The notes: a model not told the origin generated them from the sequence alone. A stretch of 64,000 nucleotides of DNA from Pseudoalteromonas luteoviolacea B = ATCC 29581 (GCA_000333235.1 CAPN01000034.1:1-64000); one strand, 5' to 3'. Shown: positions 1 to 8,816, numbered from the stretch's first letter. Program-made: numbers and translations.

Positions 1-53
1 CGCATGATTCATTGGGTGATATGACACCGATTGGTTATCTAGAAGCTGCATAA
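1..53 (+). CDS. IS3-family transposase OrfB, C-terminal end only (partial)
   Basis: The first bases read, in the frame starting at base 3, as HDSLGDMTPIGYLEAA followed by TAA. This matches the characteristic tail of IS3-family integrase-core transposases, where a (R)PHxSLGxxTPxEY motif closes the domain. Only about 17 codons lie inside the window, so subgroup and intactness cannot be judged. The call rests on the motif and on an IS3-like terminal repeat just downstream. Family assignment is fairly likely; everything upstream is unseen. Confidence 0.55.
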   Translation, partial: HDSLGDMTPIGYLEAA

Positions 54-93
54 AGTTCTACGAAAGATCTGTACTAAATTGGGTGGAGTTACA
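1..93 (+). mobile_element. Right end of an IS3-family insertion sequence with putative terminal repeat (70-93)
   Basis: After the transposase stop at 51-53, positions 70-93 end in TTGGGTGGAGTTACA. Read inward on the other strand this is TGTAACTCCACCCAATTTAG, which has the TGTA...CACCCA style of IS3-family (IS150-like) inverted repeats. The element would therefore end at about base 93. The last eleven codons and the stop of the neighbouring minus-strand AAA protease would then lie inside the IS. The left end and target duplication are outside the window, so the exact boundary is inferred. Confidence 0.45.
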
Positions 94-3000
94 AAATCCC
101 TGAGATATAGCGAATAATCCTTCAATATCGCTTTTGTCTAATTGCTCTTTTTCAAGAAGGGCTTTGCTCGCTCTATCAAGCAAAGACTTGTTATTAGTTA
201 ACAACTCACAGACGTTTTTGTATGCAGATGAAAGCCAAACATTGATCTCTCTATTAACCTGAGCAGTATCAATGCTCAGTTCTGAAGGAATAGCCAAACC
301 AAACTGTTCCGACATACCCCAATCTACAATGGCTTTTTTGGCTAAATTGGTCGCTTTGCGGCGATCATCAGTGCCGCCAATGGTTTGCGCGTCCCCTGTG
401 ATACCGATCATTTGCTCAGCAGCTATACCAGCAAGGAACACTTGCAAATAGGCTTTTACTCTTTGTTTGGACAATACTGGTTCATTGTCTGCCTGACCCG
501 GCACCACCATGCCAAGGGCTGCACCTCGCGGTTGAATGGACGCAAACTCCACCGGCACATCAGGCAGTAACAGCTTATGAGCAACCAAGTGACCGGCTTC
601 ATGATAGGCGGTATTGGCTATCTGCTCTTTAGACCGTTTTAATGACTGACTTATACTGCCCAGCTTGGCTGAACGTATTTCTTCAATTAATAACTGTGGT
701 TGCCATTCATAATCATCCGCTAAGCTAGAAAGCACTGAATTATTGAATATTTCATTAATTCGGCCAATCGTGGCACCTTCGAGCATGACAACCAGTTCGT
801 CTTTTAACTCTGCGTCCAGTTTACTTTCTTTGTTATCAAACCATTGCTGTACACAAGCCGCTCTTGCTTGTTTACACGGAAGATTAAAAGGTACGGTTCG
901 GTCAAAGCGCCCAGCTCTGGTTAACGCAGAGTCCAGCTGACTTGGATTGTTTGTCGCGGCAAGCACAAATACTTTACTGTTGTCTTTGCTAAACCCGTCC
1001 ATAGCGGTAAGAAGCGCATTGACAGCAATGGCATTACAGCCTGATGAGTTGCGTGATTTTGCAATAGAGTCGATTTCATCTAAAAAGATGGTCGACGGCT
1101 GATAGCGTCTGGCAACTGCAAACAGGTCGTTAATGTTCTTAATCACATTGCCCACCAAAAGGTTGGCAGCATTAACTGCAAAAAAGAACATATCGCTTTC
1201 GGCTGCTAACGAGCGTGCCAAATGAGTTTTTCCGGTGCCCGGCAAACCTGTAAGTAAATAGCCTTTGGGGATTTCAATTTGCTTGGTATGTGCAGTTTGT
1301 TCTTCTCCCATCGCCTTAACAATGAGTTTTAAGCGTTTTTTCACACTATCGAGGCCAATCACATCTTCAAGTGAGCCCTCAGGCTTACCGGCAAAATCCA
1401 AAAAGTGTAAATCGGCATCTTTGGCTCGCACTCGTTGCTTTTGAGTAAGCGATTTAAAGCTAACCTCTACGCCATTGTTTGTGAGCTTATGCGCTAATTC
1501 AAAATTCACACTGGTGTTTCTGGCAATAGCTGCTTCCGTGTGCTTAATAAGCTGAGCCTGATATTTCACCCCCAACAGAATATGATTAAAAATATCTTGC
1601 CCTGCTTCTCTTGTTGTTCCGTAGTGTTTTTGCAATAAACGACCAGCGTTATATTCCTTTAACCGAGGTGGCTGGGCATCGAAAGTGCAGGTAAATATCG
1701 CTTTATCAGGATACTGTTTAATACGATCTGCCACAGCTGCAAAGTCAGCAATCAAGTTGGACTCATCAATCAATATGGCATCGGCATTTGATTTTAGTGC
1801 CTCTTCTATTGCGGCAAGATCGGTATCAGGAGTGATGCTTACCTGCTCACTTGCTAGTTCAGAAGCAAAGGGTTGTGAAGACACTACCTGAATGAAAGGG
1901 TGTACCTGAGCCATCACCGGCCTTTCAGCAAATTGAATGTTATTCAGACTCGCCATTCGGTAAGTCGGGACTTCATCAATGAGTTTGTCGATTACTAGGC
2001 CTTCCAGTTTATCTATGTGCTTTGCAATCGCTCTGGGGCTAATCGTTCCCCCTAAAGTTGCCAGAATAATTTCAGCAGTTTTGCCAACAGGCCATTGGAC
2101 TTTTCGTGCAGAACTCCCATGAGTCGCTTGATGGGCAATAGTGACTAAGTCTTTTGCCTTGAATGGCTTAAATACTGCGATATTACCCGCAGCCAAGCGG
2201 TTAGCCATTTCTGGTGAAAGTACTCGATCTGTACTTGCTTTCTTTCGGGTTAAAAGTTCTATCGGATCGAAGTCAATTTCTCCTTTATCACCCATTAATT
2301 CGCCACTGCCAATGTTGGTTGTAAAAACAAAATAACATAGAGAAAAGTCCACCTTTCTGTTGGAGGTTTGGTCAACCGCATAACCTTTATCTATAAGGGT
2401 TAACAGAGACTGCACTACCTCTGGATGCGCCTTTTCTATTTCATCAAAGACAATAATTGAACGCGCTTGCTTCATTACCGACAGGGTCAAGTCACCTAAG
2501 GCAGAATCTACAAACTGAGAGCCTGAACCAAATAACTTTAATACATCTTTAGAGTCTGAATATTGCTCCATGTTGAGTACATTAACCTGATAATCGAGCT
2601 CTAGCGTATTGGTGAACACTTCACCAATGGCCTCAGCAAGATAGGTTTTGCCTGTACCGCTGGCACCAAAAAATGTAGATACCCCAAGATGCTGTGAGCT
2701 GCCATTTACCAACAAAGAAGAAAGATGAGCCGACACATTTTCAACCGCCAACGACTGGCCAATAACTTTGTCATGCAATGCTTGTTTAACTCGCTTAGCA
2801 AACACATAAGGCGTGGATGGCTCTGTTTGATTTTGTTCGATAAAGCCTTTGAACAAAAGGTCATTGTTAGCGAAGAAACGATGAGTGGTATTTTGTTCGT
2901 CAACCCAGCTTTGAAGCTCAGAAATAGAGCCAATATCTAAGCCAATTCGGCGATCTTCGTTCTTAGCCAACAACTTAGTTAAAAGCGCCTTGGTATCATG

Positions 3001-3948
3001 CTCAAATACCAGTTTTTGCTTAAATGTATGTTCAGCAATAGCAAACCAGTCTCGACTAGGCCCTCTTACTGAACCAGTAGCTGTCTCGGTAGTTCGGTCA
3101 AAAACCTGTTCCATTAAATAAGTACGTAGCTGTGTACATTGCGCTGGAAAACGCAGGGTAAAAGCAGGTACTTCAAATACATTAGCAATCTGCTTGGTAA
3201 ACCCAATACAGCCAGAAGCTGCGGCAAGCAATAACTCTTCCCCAATCAGAATAGGGTTTTTATCTTGCGTTGTGCCATCAATATCATGTTTGGCTTTCAC
3301 TAACCATGCTAGGTTATTGAGAAGCTCCTGTACTTCAGAACCCCCATGCTTAACCAGCTCAGCCACATCTATTGAACCTAATCGGTTATTAATTTGTTTC
3401 GACTGATACAGTGCGATTTGGCGCTCCGCAAAAGGGTCTGCGTTGTCATCGCTGATAGTACTTGATGATTCACCTATAAAACCGGCTTCAAAGTTGCCGT
3501 AGCTAAGCTCATCAATTGACACTTCACGCTCAACGCCTTTGCTAGCAACTAAAAACTCAGCGAATTCTTCAAATGAAAAATAACCAGTTTTTTCAATACT
3601 GGAGATGAAAGTTCGAATATCTGAAACATATTCATCAAAAGTCGCGTTTGCCCACTTTTCTGCTGAGTCTTCGCCAATATTGCTAAGCTCAGCCCTAAGC
3701 CTTTCCATATTCGAAACATCAATGCATGAAACAGTGACGTTAAATAGTGCATCAGCATTAAACTTAAGCTTGAACGCAACATCCTCATCATAAGGCTTAT
3801 ACATACCCAAATATTGGGCCAGACAGACTGCCAGTAACTCGCTTTGTTTATAAACACCTGATGTAAAAATTCTTTGCCTGATCGCTACTGGGTAGGCTTT
3901 GTAATAAGAAACTAATAAGCTATTTTTTTGTGATGATGTGAGTGTCAT
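58..3948 (-). CDS. Fusion ATP-dependent protease: ClpB-like AAA + FtsH-like AAA + M41 zinc peptidase
   Basis: This 1296-residue protein has no obvious membrane segment, unlike FtsH. Residues 1-390 are unassigned. A ClpA/ClpB-type AAA module follows, with Walker A GASGTGKT (428-435) and Walker B IIVFDEIEKA (D502, E503). After a linker comes an FtsH-type AAA module with Walker A GLPGTGKT (901-908), Walker B FLDEID (D957, E958) and arginine fingers near 1011-1014. The M41 domain has HEAGH at 1116-1120 and a GGTDDRRKAT segment (about 1191-1200) that should supply the third zinc ligand. All catalytic residues appear intact, so it is probably a soluble unfoldase-protease. The start has a TGGAGA ribosome site. 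The last residues, CNSTQFSTDLS, seem to be encoded by the adjacent IS end. Substrate and role are unknown. It lies in a mobile island. Confidence 0.85.
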   Translation of the reverse strand: MTLTSSQKNSLLVSYYKAYPVAIRQRIFTSGVYKQSELLAVCLAQYLGMYKPYDEDVAFKLKFNADALFNVTVSCIDVSNMERLRAELSNIGEDSAEKWANATFDEYVSDIRTFISSIEKTGYFSFEEFAEFLVASKGVEREVSIDELSYGNFEAGFIGESSSTISDDNADPFAERQIALYQSKQINNRLGSIDVAELVKHGGSEVQELLNNLAWLVKAKHDIDGTTQDKNPILIGEELLLAAASGCIGFTKQIANVFEVPAFTLRFPAQCTQLRTYLMEQVFDRTTETATGSVRGPSRDWFAIAEHTFKQKLVFEHDTKALLTKLLAKNEDRRIGLDIGSISELQSWVDEQNTTHRFFANNDLLFKGFIEQNQTEPSTPYVFAKRVKQALHDKVIGQSLAVENVSAHLSSLLVNGSSQHLGVSTFFGASGTGKTYLAEAIGEVFTNTLELDYQVNVLNMEQYSDSKDVLKLFGSGSQFVDSALGDLTLSVMKQARSIIVFDEIEKAHPEVVQSLLTLIDKGYAVDQTSNRKVDFSLCYFVFTTNIGSGELMGDKGEIDFDPIELLTRKKASTDRVLSPEMANRLAAGNIAVFKPFKAKDLVTIAHQATHGSSARKVQWPVGKTAEIILATLGGTISPRAIAKHIDKLEGLVIDKLIDEVPTYRMASLNNIQFAERPVMAQVHPFIQVVSSQPFASELASEQVSITPDTDLAAIEEALKSNADAILIDESNLIADFAAVADRIKQYPDKAIFTCTFDAQPPRLKEYNAGRLLQKHYGTTREAGQDIFNHILLGVKYQAQLIKHTEAAIARNTSVNFELAHKLTNNGVEVSFKSLTQKQRVRAKDADLHFLDFAGKPEGSLEDVIGLDSVKKRLKLIVKAMGEEQTAHTKQIEIPKGYLLTGLPGTGKTHLARSLAAESDMFFFAVNAANLLVGNVIKNINDLFAVARRYQPSTIFLDEIDSIAKSRNSSGCNAIAVNALLTAMDGFSKDNSKVFVLAATNNPSQLDSALTRAGRFDRTVPFNLPCKQARAACVQQWFDNKESKLDAELKDELVVMLEGATIGRINEIFNNSVLSSLADDYEWQPQLLIEEIRSAKLGSISQSLKRSKEQIANTAYHEAGHLVAHKLLLPDVPVEFASIQPRGAALGMVVPGQADNEPVLSKQRVKAYLQVFLAGIAAEQMIGITGDAQTIGGTDDRRKATNLAKKAIVDWGMSEQFGLAIPSELSIDTAQVNREINVWLSSAYKNVCELLTNNKSLLDRASKALLEKEQLDKSDIEGLFAISQGFCNSTQFSTDLS

Positions 3949-3998
3949 GCAATGTCTCCAGTCTGTATTGCTGTGTTGAACATTGCTTATATTAATGA

Positions 3999-4025
3999 GC
4001 TATCCGCAATGACATTGCGGATAGC
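3999..4025. repeat. Perfect 27-bp palindrome upstream of the AAA protease gene
   Basis: GCTATCCGCAATG and its exact reverse complement CATTGCGGATAGC flank a single A. It sits 51 bp before the protease start and also lies downstream of the zinc-ribbon gene. In the minus-strand direction it is preceded, not followed, by a T-run, so it is not a textbook terminator. A variant occurs at 5009-5033. An operator or a 5' leader hairpin are both possible. Confidence 0.8.
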
Positions 4026-4103
4026 AAAAAAAGATAAAATTTATTCCAATTACTTTATATAAATGCACCTTTATTGCCCTTACGGCTTAGTTACATCACT
4101 CTT

Positions 4104-4889
4104 TTAGGAGAAGGCAAAGCCATCATAAAATCCAAAGCTACAGTTTGCGCACTGTTCGTACCTTACGTTATGTGGCTTATCGTTTTCACTTATTTTGGTA
4201 AATTGTATTTCTTGCATATTATCAACATGACATCTAGCACAGTTGTGTGTATCACTAGAGTTTTTGAATCCATCTTTATCTGTGTGCCCTATAAAGTTGA
4301 ATAAGTACTGACCTTTTCCCAGTGTAACCGTAAGCCTGCCTGCCTCATCATTTCTATTAAGCTTTACTTGTTCGACCGTTTCACATTTAGGGCATTGCAT
4401 TACCAAACCCAAGCCCTCATCAATGATGAAGTTACATACGTCCAGGTGATTGCATACATCACAGCTGAACAGGTATTTTCTTTCATTTGATTTCACTAGT
4501 TCACCGATTCCCTGCAAAACCTTAGCGTTTCGTTGTGAGTTTAAGGTTTCAGATCCCTCAATTTCATTAGCGATTCGACTAAATACACCTAGATCTTCCC
4601 CTTCGTACAAAATATAAGTGACAGAATCGTCTAACAAGTAGCTTTCTGGTAAATAAAACACTCCTTTTTCTGGCGGATAAAACTCTTCCCCCATTAAAAA
4701 ATCATCGAGGTTTCGAGTCGACTGACCTTCATGAATATCAGCGGTTCCACTAAACGTAACAGTGTAATCACAGTTTGGACACTTTTCTTCACCTGAGAAG
4801 TGTAATAAATATTCTTCCTGATCTTCACTTAGAATCTCATGCTTTATCTCTGCGTATGTAAGGCAACTTGGGCAAAATTTAATGGTCAT
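4104..4889 (-). CDS. Hypothetical protein with six CxxC pairs (multiple zinc ribbons)
   Basis: I do not recognise a named family for this 261-residue protein. CxxC pairs occur at CPSC and CPNC near the N-terminus, CDVC and CPKC in the middle, and CARC and CANC near the C-terminus. That is enough for three four-cysteine zinc ribbons. No signal peptide or membrane segment is seen, so it is likely cytoplasmic. The central part is acidic. The AAGGAA site before ATG 4889 supports the start. It lies 155 bp upstream of the AAA protease gene on the same strand, with a palindrome between them. Nucleic-acid or protein binding is possible, but no function can be assigned. Confidence 0.7.
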   Translation of the reverse strand: MTIKFCPSCLTYAEIKHEILSEDQEEYLLHFSGEEKCPNCDYTVTFSGTADIHEGQSTRNLDDFLMGEEFYPPEKGVFYLPESYLLDDSVTYILYEGEDLGVFSRIANEIEGSETLNSQRNAKVLQGIGELVKSNERKYLFSCDVCNHLDVCNFIIDEGLGLVMQCPKCETVEQVKLNRNDEAGRLTVTLGKGQYLFNFIGHTDKDGFKNSSDTHNCARCHVDNMQEIQFTKISENDKPHNVRYEQCANCSFGFYDGFAFS

Positions 4890-5008
4890 TCGAATTCCTT
4901 TTATATAACTAGAACCTGCGAAGGATAATTCACTATAGCTATCTTAATGATTAGTAGTAACAAAATAACATAAGTACCAACTTACCTTAAAAATTTAAAA
5001 AACTTTTT

Positions 5009-5033
5009 CTATCCGCAGTGTCGCTGCGGATAG
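5009..5033. repeat. Second copy of the CTATCCGCA palindrome, upstream of the lipoprotein gene
   Basis: CTATCCGCAG and CTGCGGATAG form a 10-bp inverted repeat around TGTCG. It matches the element at 4000-4024 at 21 of 25 positions. The A/T pair at arm position 10 of that copy is a G/C pair here, so base pairing is kept. It is preceded by CTTTTT and sits 69 bp before ATG 5103, in the same orientation to its downstream gene as the other copy. Confidence 0.75.
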
Positions 5034-5102
5034 TTCTGGATAATCCATTTCAAGCAACGTCTCAGAATGCGTTGCAACTTTAAAACGAAATGGAGATATC
5101 CC

Positions 5103-6047
5103 ATGAAATTAAAAGCAATATATTGCGCATTAGTACTGACACAAGTCACCGCCTGTGGCGGTGGCAGCGAAGCTAATTCCTATGATGGCAGCGTTAACCC
5201 ACCGACAGGCACCAATCCCCCTGTAAATAAAGATATGACTGTCACCTCGTCGGTAGAACGCATCAATTTAGGTGAGAGTGAAGAAGTCACATTCACCTTA
5301 ACTGCCCACGACGAAACAGGAACATTGTCGGTTGATTTATCTCAGTATGCAGGTATAGGCTCCGTTTCCAGCGTGATAAACGGTTCGATTATCTCAGTTA
5401 CTTATTCGCTTCCAGTGCTGAATAACAATGCGTCCGAAGACATCCCTATTACGGTTAAGGATAGTGATGATGAAATCGCATTCAGTGTTCCTGTCAGTGC
5501 TATTAATACTTCTGGCGAAATAATACTGAATAAAGTCAAAGTCTTACGAAATACTATAGAGCAACAAACTGTTTATAACGATATTTTGCTAGCAGCGAAA
5601 TCATATTCAGCTATGCAGTATTTGAATGGTGAGATATCAAAAAGTACTTCAATAAAACAAAGCGAAAGTTTGGCCTCGGCTAAAAGTGAATCATTTATGT
5701 GGGGCTTTGATGTTTATATGGACGTAAATGTAGGACGTATTGATGAACGCATCGCAAACTATCAAAACAGCGAGATTGCAGAACCAGAATTAGAAACACT
5801 GTTTTACTCAATCCGTGACAAACTGACTAATGGTGCCGCTTATCTAATCGAAGCAGCAAACGAAATTGCCGAGCAATCTGGTAACACTTCACCTTTCCCT
5901 TCATACATAGTATCAGCATCATCTCTTGGTGTTTCAGGGTTTATTGGTAATGAGCAATACGGCTCATGGGAAGGAGATACCTGGGTGTTTAAGCAAGAGT
6001 ATCAGCTACTAAACCAAGTCGTTACCAGCCCTTGCTACATCAACTAA
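5103..6047 (+). CDS. Putative lipoprotein of the subtilase gene pair
   Basis: The chosen start (ATG 5103, GGAGAT upstream) gives 314 residues. An earlier ATG at 5067 lacks a good ribosome site and would spoil the signal peptide. The N-terminus has the form of a lipoprotein signal, with VTACGGG as lipobox region, so C is probably lipidated. A short Ser/Pro/Asn-rich linker follows, then a beta-rich Ig-like stretch and a more helical C-terminal half. I do not recognise the family. It ends 22 bp before the subtilase start, so the two genes are probably cotranscribed. A role as a surface partner or modulator of the protease is inference from position only. Confidence 0.65.
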   Translation: MKLKAIYCALVLTQVTACGGGSEANSYDGSVNPPTGTNPPVNKDMTVTSSVERINLGESEEVTFTLTAHDETGTLSVDLSQYAGIGSVSSVINGSIISVTYSLPVLNNNASEDIPITVKDSDDEIAFSVPVSAINTSGEIILNKVKVLRNTIEQQTVYNDILLAAKSYSAMQYLNGEISKSTSIKQSESLASAKSESFMWGFDVYMDVNVGRIDERIANYQNSEIAEPELETLFYSIRDKLTNGAAYLIEAANEIAEQSGNTSPFPSYIVSASSLGVSGFIGNEQYGSWEGDTWVFKQEYQLLNQVVTSPCYIN

Positions 6048-6069
6048 TCAAAGAGAAGGAATAACTACT

Positions 6070-7818
6070 ATGAAAACTTTAAACACCACACTAGTATCTG
6101 TCGCGATTAGTCTTGTATTAAGTGCTTCTGCACATGCCGAAACTGTTAACCTGATCATAAAGCACAAAGACATTCCTGCGACTAAATACAGTAAAAGTTC
6201 AGCGTCAAAAAAAGCGATGCAATACTCAATAGCAGCGCTGCCACTGAAGCTGCAAAAATCAACTCATAAAGTGATTAATAATTCCAAATACAGTCTGATC
6301 ACTGTCGAAGCAGATAGCCCCGAACAGGCAATACAAATGCTAAAGGCCACTGGCCAATATGAATCTATAGAGCAGGACATTGTTGTTCACACCCCTAAGC
6401 CTGTCGATAAGCCATCATTCAAAGTTCATAGCAACAGTGATGATGGTCTGCCAAATGATGTTTATTACGATGATCAAAAACCTTACCTTGGTCCATTAGG
6501 CAAAGGTCATAACTACACGGGAGAATACCTAACTGGGCATAATTTCGAGGGTGTATGGCGTACAGCGAATACATCCGCAGAAATTGTTCGGGTCGGCGTG
6601 GCCGATGGTGACTTTACCCACCACCCCGACATTATTTACAGCGACGAAGGTTTGGATGTAAGAGAACAGGACAATGATCCTTTTCAAAAAGATGAAGTCA
6701 TTAATGAGCGCCATTGTGGTTCGCACGGAAATGGTGTTTCTTCCGTTATCTCCGCCATAAGAGACAACGAGTTTGGCATTGCAGGTACAGCTGTTAATAC
6801 TGAAGTTGTTCCAGCCAGAGTATTAGACTGTGGTAGCGGCGGAGCTATTTTTGCGGACGCAATACGGTGGTTTGCTGGTGATTCCTTAGGTGAGGGTATG
6901 CAGGATATATCCGAGCCTGTCGACGTTATCAACTTAAGTCTGGGTGCAAGATTCCCTGGGGGCTGCACTCAGTATGTTCAGGACAGCATTGATTACGCGA
7001 CTCAGCGAGGCATCCCTGTGATTGTCTCTGCCGGTAATGATGATGTGGATGTACAGGATCACCTGCCAACAGGATGCAATGGAGTGATTATTGCTGGTGC
7101 AACCAATTGGCAAAATGATCGCGCTGACTTTTCCAATTACGGCGATGAGATTGCGGTATCCTCACACGGTACAGATGTGGTTGCCTACAGCACTCAAAAA
7201 TTTGAAGGCGACGAACAAGTCTATATGTACAGCGGCACTTCGTTCTCTGCTCCGATGGTAGCCTCCGCTGTTGCAACCGCAATTGGTCAGGCAGGGCCAT
7301 TAAGTATTGAAGAAATTAAGTTTCTACTTGCGGCAACTTCTGACAATTACAGCGAAAACTCAAGCTGCATTCTGGAAGATAAAGTCTGTGGCGCAGGTGG
7401 CTTAAACGCTAAAGCGTTTGTTGATGCAGCTGTGAAATTGAAGTCAGGTGAACTGAGTTACATTCAGAGTGCATTTGCTGGTACTGAAAAATGCGTTTCC
7501 GATATCGTCCATTCTTTTTTGAATACGGGAATTCCAAGTTGTCAGTTGTTTGAGGTAGCGTTTAACTCACTGGCTCAGGATAAACCCAATATCACTTATT
7601 CTCTGTATCGTGTTGAGCAAGGCACTGAGTTAAGTATGGATAATTCATCAATGGTAACTGTCATTGAAGACACCCATCGCCCTTCTCTATTGCAGCAGTT
7701 TGACCACAGTGACCTGACGAATTTTGACTATGGTATGCGCACCTGTATCAATGGTGAATGCCAATCAATTACTCCAATTAACGTAAATTTGGAGGATGCG
7801 CCTCAATGCGATAATTAA
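6070..7818 (+). CDS. Secreted subtilisin-like serine protease (S8 family)
   Basis: This 582-residue protein has a Sec signal peptide ending near ASAHAE and a region (about 25-110) like an inhibitor-I9 propeptide. The S8 catalytic domain follows. The Asp motif is GVADGDFTHHPDI, the His motif is CGSHGNGVSS, the oxyanion Asn is in VSAGNDD, and the Ser motif is GTSFSAPMVAS, so the triad looks complete. The last 120 residues after the protease domain are cysteine-containing and unassigned. The protein is probably exported and self-processed. AGAGAAGGA precedes the ATG. It follows a lipoprotein gene and its 3' end overlaps the convergent relaxase gene by 4 bp. Confidence 0.9.
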   Translation: MKTLNTTLVSVAISLVLSASAHAETVNLIIKHKDIPATKYSKSSASKKAMQYSIAALPLKLQKSTHKVINNSKYSLITVEADSPEQAIQMLKATGQYESIEQDIVVHTPKPVDKPSFKVHSNSDDGLPNDVYYDDQKPYLGPLGKGHNYTGEYLTGHNFEGVWRTANTSAEIVRVGVADGDFTHHPDIIYSDEGLDVREQDNDPFQKDEVINERHCGSHGNGVSSVISAIRDNEFGIAGTAVNTEVVPARVLDCGSGGAIFADAIRWFAGDSLGEGMQDISEPVDVINLSLGARFPGGCTQYVQDSIDYATQRGIPVIVSAGNDDVDVQDHLPTGCNGVIIAGATNWQNDRADFSNYGDEIAVSSHGTDVVAYSTQKFEGDEQVYMYSGTSFSAPMVASAVATAIGQAGPLSIEEIKFLLAATSDNYSENSSCILEDKVCGAGGLNAKAFVDAAVKLKSGELSYIQSAFAGTEKCVSDIVHSFLNTGIPSCQLFEVAFNSLAQDKPNITYSLYRVEQGTELSMDNSSMVTVIEDTHRPSLLQQFDHSDLTNFDYGMRTCINGECQSITPINVNLEDAPQCDN

Positions 7819-8816
7819 ATAGTACGCACCGCCTCTCGATGCAAACTGGTTCCGGATGTTTCCCCCATAGCTGGAACCAGTTTTTTCTCCAAAAACTCTT
7901 TAAGCCTTTGCTCAGAACCTTCTGCTAAGACTTTAAACATATCGGCTTTCAGGGAATGAATATTCGCAACCTGATAGCGAAGACTGTCTAATTGAGATTC
8001 CAGCACCGCAATATCCTGAGTTGCCTGTTTAAGCGCTTGCTGCTTAACATTAATATCACCCAGCAACTCGTTATTTACATGACTTAACTCAATTGCCTGA
8101 TCTCTGAGTTGCTGAATTTTCTGTTTTACAAACTGTTCTTTGTTGAGGTGTTTTTTATTGGTGACACTTTTTGACTCCCCTCTATGAAATCCCCAGTCCT
8201 TAAATGTTTCAAAAGCAAGATCCTGCATTTTCTCAAAATGCGGGTTGAGTGTGTTTGTTTTACCGTTTTTATTTAAGCCTTTAGCCATCAAATAGCGGAG
8301 CGGTGCAACTTTGTTCGAGTAGTCGAAATTAATGAACTGAATATGAGCATGAACGTTACGTACAAAGCGATTACCTTCCAAGGCTTCGTATCGCCCTTCA
8401 TCCAGATGGAAATCTAAACCTAAAGGCTCAAATCCGAATTCCGCTTTAACAGCCTTAGCGTATCGCTTTAAGCGATTCATCGTCGCTTGCTTTACCTTAT
8501 CCGCACCGTTTAGTTCTTCCAGTTGGGAGTAGTGTTTTTCGCTCAGACACAGCACATGCTCAAATAACACATTGTTGTCTACACGGACTTTCTTACCTGT
8601 TAAGTCTTTATGCTTTTGACACATCAGATCAAATGCTTCTGCACATGAGTTGGCACCATGAAAGTAGTAGCCAGCATTATCAACTGAGCGCTCCCAGTGG
8701 ACGTTATCGGAACTGGTAAACCCGCTGCGTTTTGCATCGGCATGATCAAGCACAGCCTTAGCCGCTTTAGATTTATAGTAACGACAACGAACTCCGACCT
8801 TTGGTGAACCTTTCAT
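7815..8816 (-). CDS. MobV-type relaxase (Mob/Pre-like plasmid recombination protein)
   Basis: At 333 residues it has the Mob_Pre layout. An N-terminal HWERSVDN segment resembles the family's HxERs motif. The metal-binding region reads HLDE at about residue 137 and VHAHIQF about 17 residues later, corresponding to the family motif HxDE...PHxH with the proline replaced. A long C-terminal coiled coil follows, rich in Gln, Leu and Glu. Such enzymes nick an origin of transfer so that another element's conjugation machinery can move the DNA. The start directly abuts the stop of the upstream small gene, so both form one operon. The spacing between the HLDE and HxH parts is longer than usual, so activity is not certain. 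Confidence 0.75.
   Translation of the reverse strand: MKGSPKVGVRCRYYKSKAAKAVLDHADAKRSGFTSSDNVHWERSVDNAGYYFHGANSCAEAFDLMCQKHKDLTGKKVRVDNNVLFEHVLCLSEKHYSQLEELNGADKVKQATMNRLKRYAKAVKAEFGFEPLGLDFHLDEGRYEALEGNRFVRNVHAHIQFINFDYSNKVAPLRYLMAKGLNKNGKTNTLNPHFEKMQDLAFETFKDWGFHRGESKSVTNKKHLNKEQFVKQKIQQLRDQAIELSHVNNELLGDINVKQQALKQATQDIAVLESQLDSLRYQVANIHSLKADMFKVLAEGSEQRLKEFLEKKLVPAMGETSGTSLHREAVRTI

Noticed and set aside
3999..4025. Palindrome read as a terminator of the zinc-ribbon gene
   Set aside because: On the minus strand the T-run precedes the hairpin and no T-run follows, so it is kept as a palindrome or possible operator.
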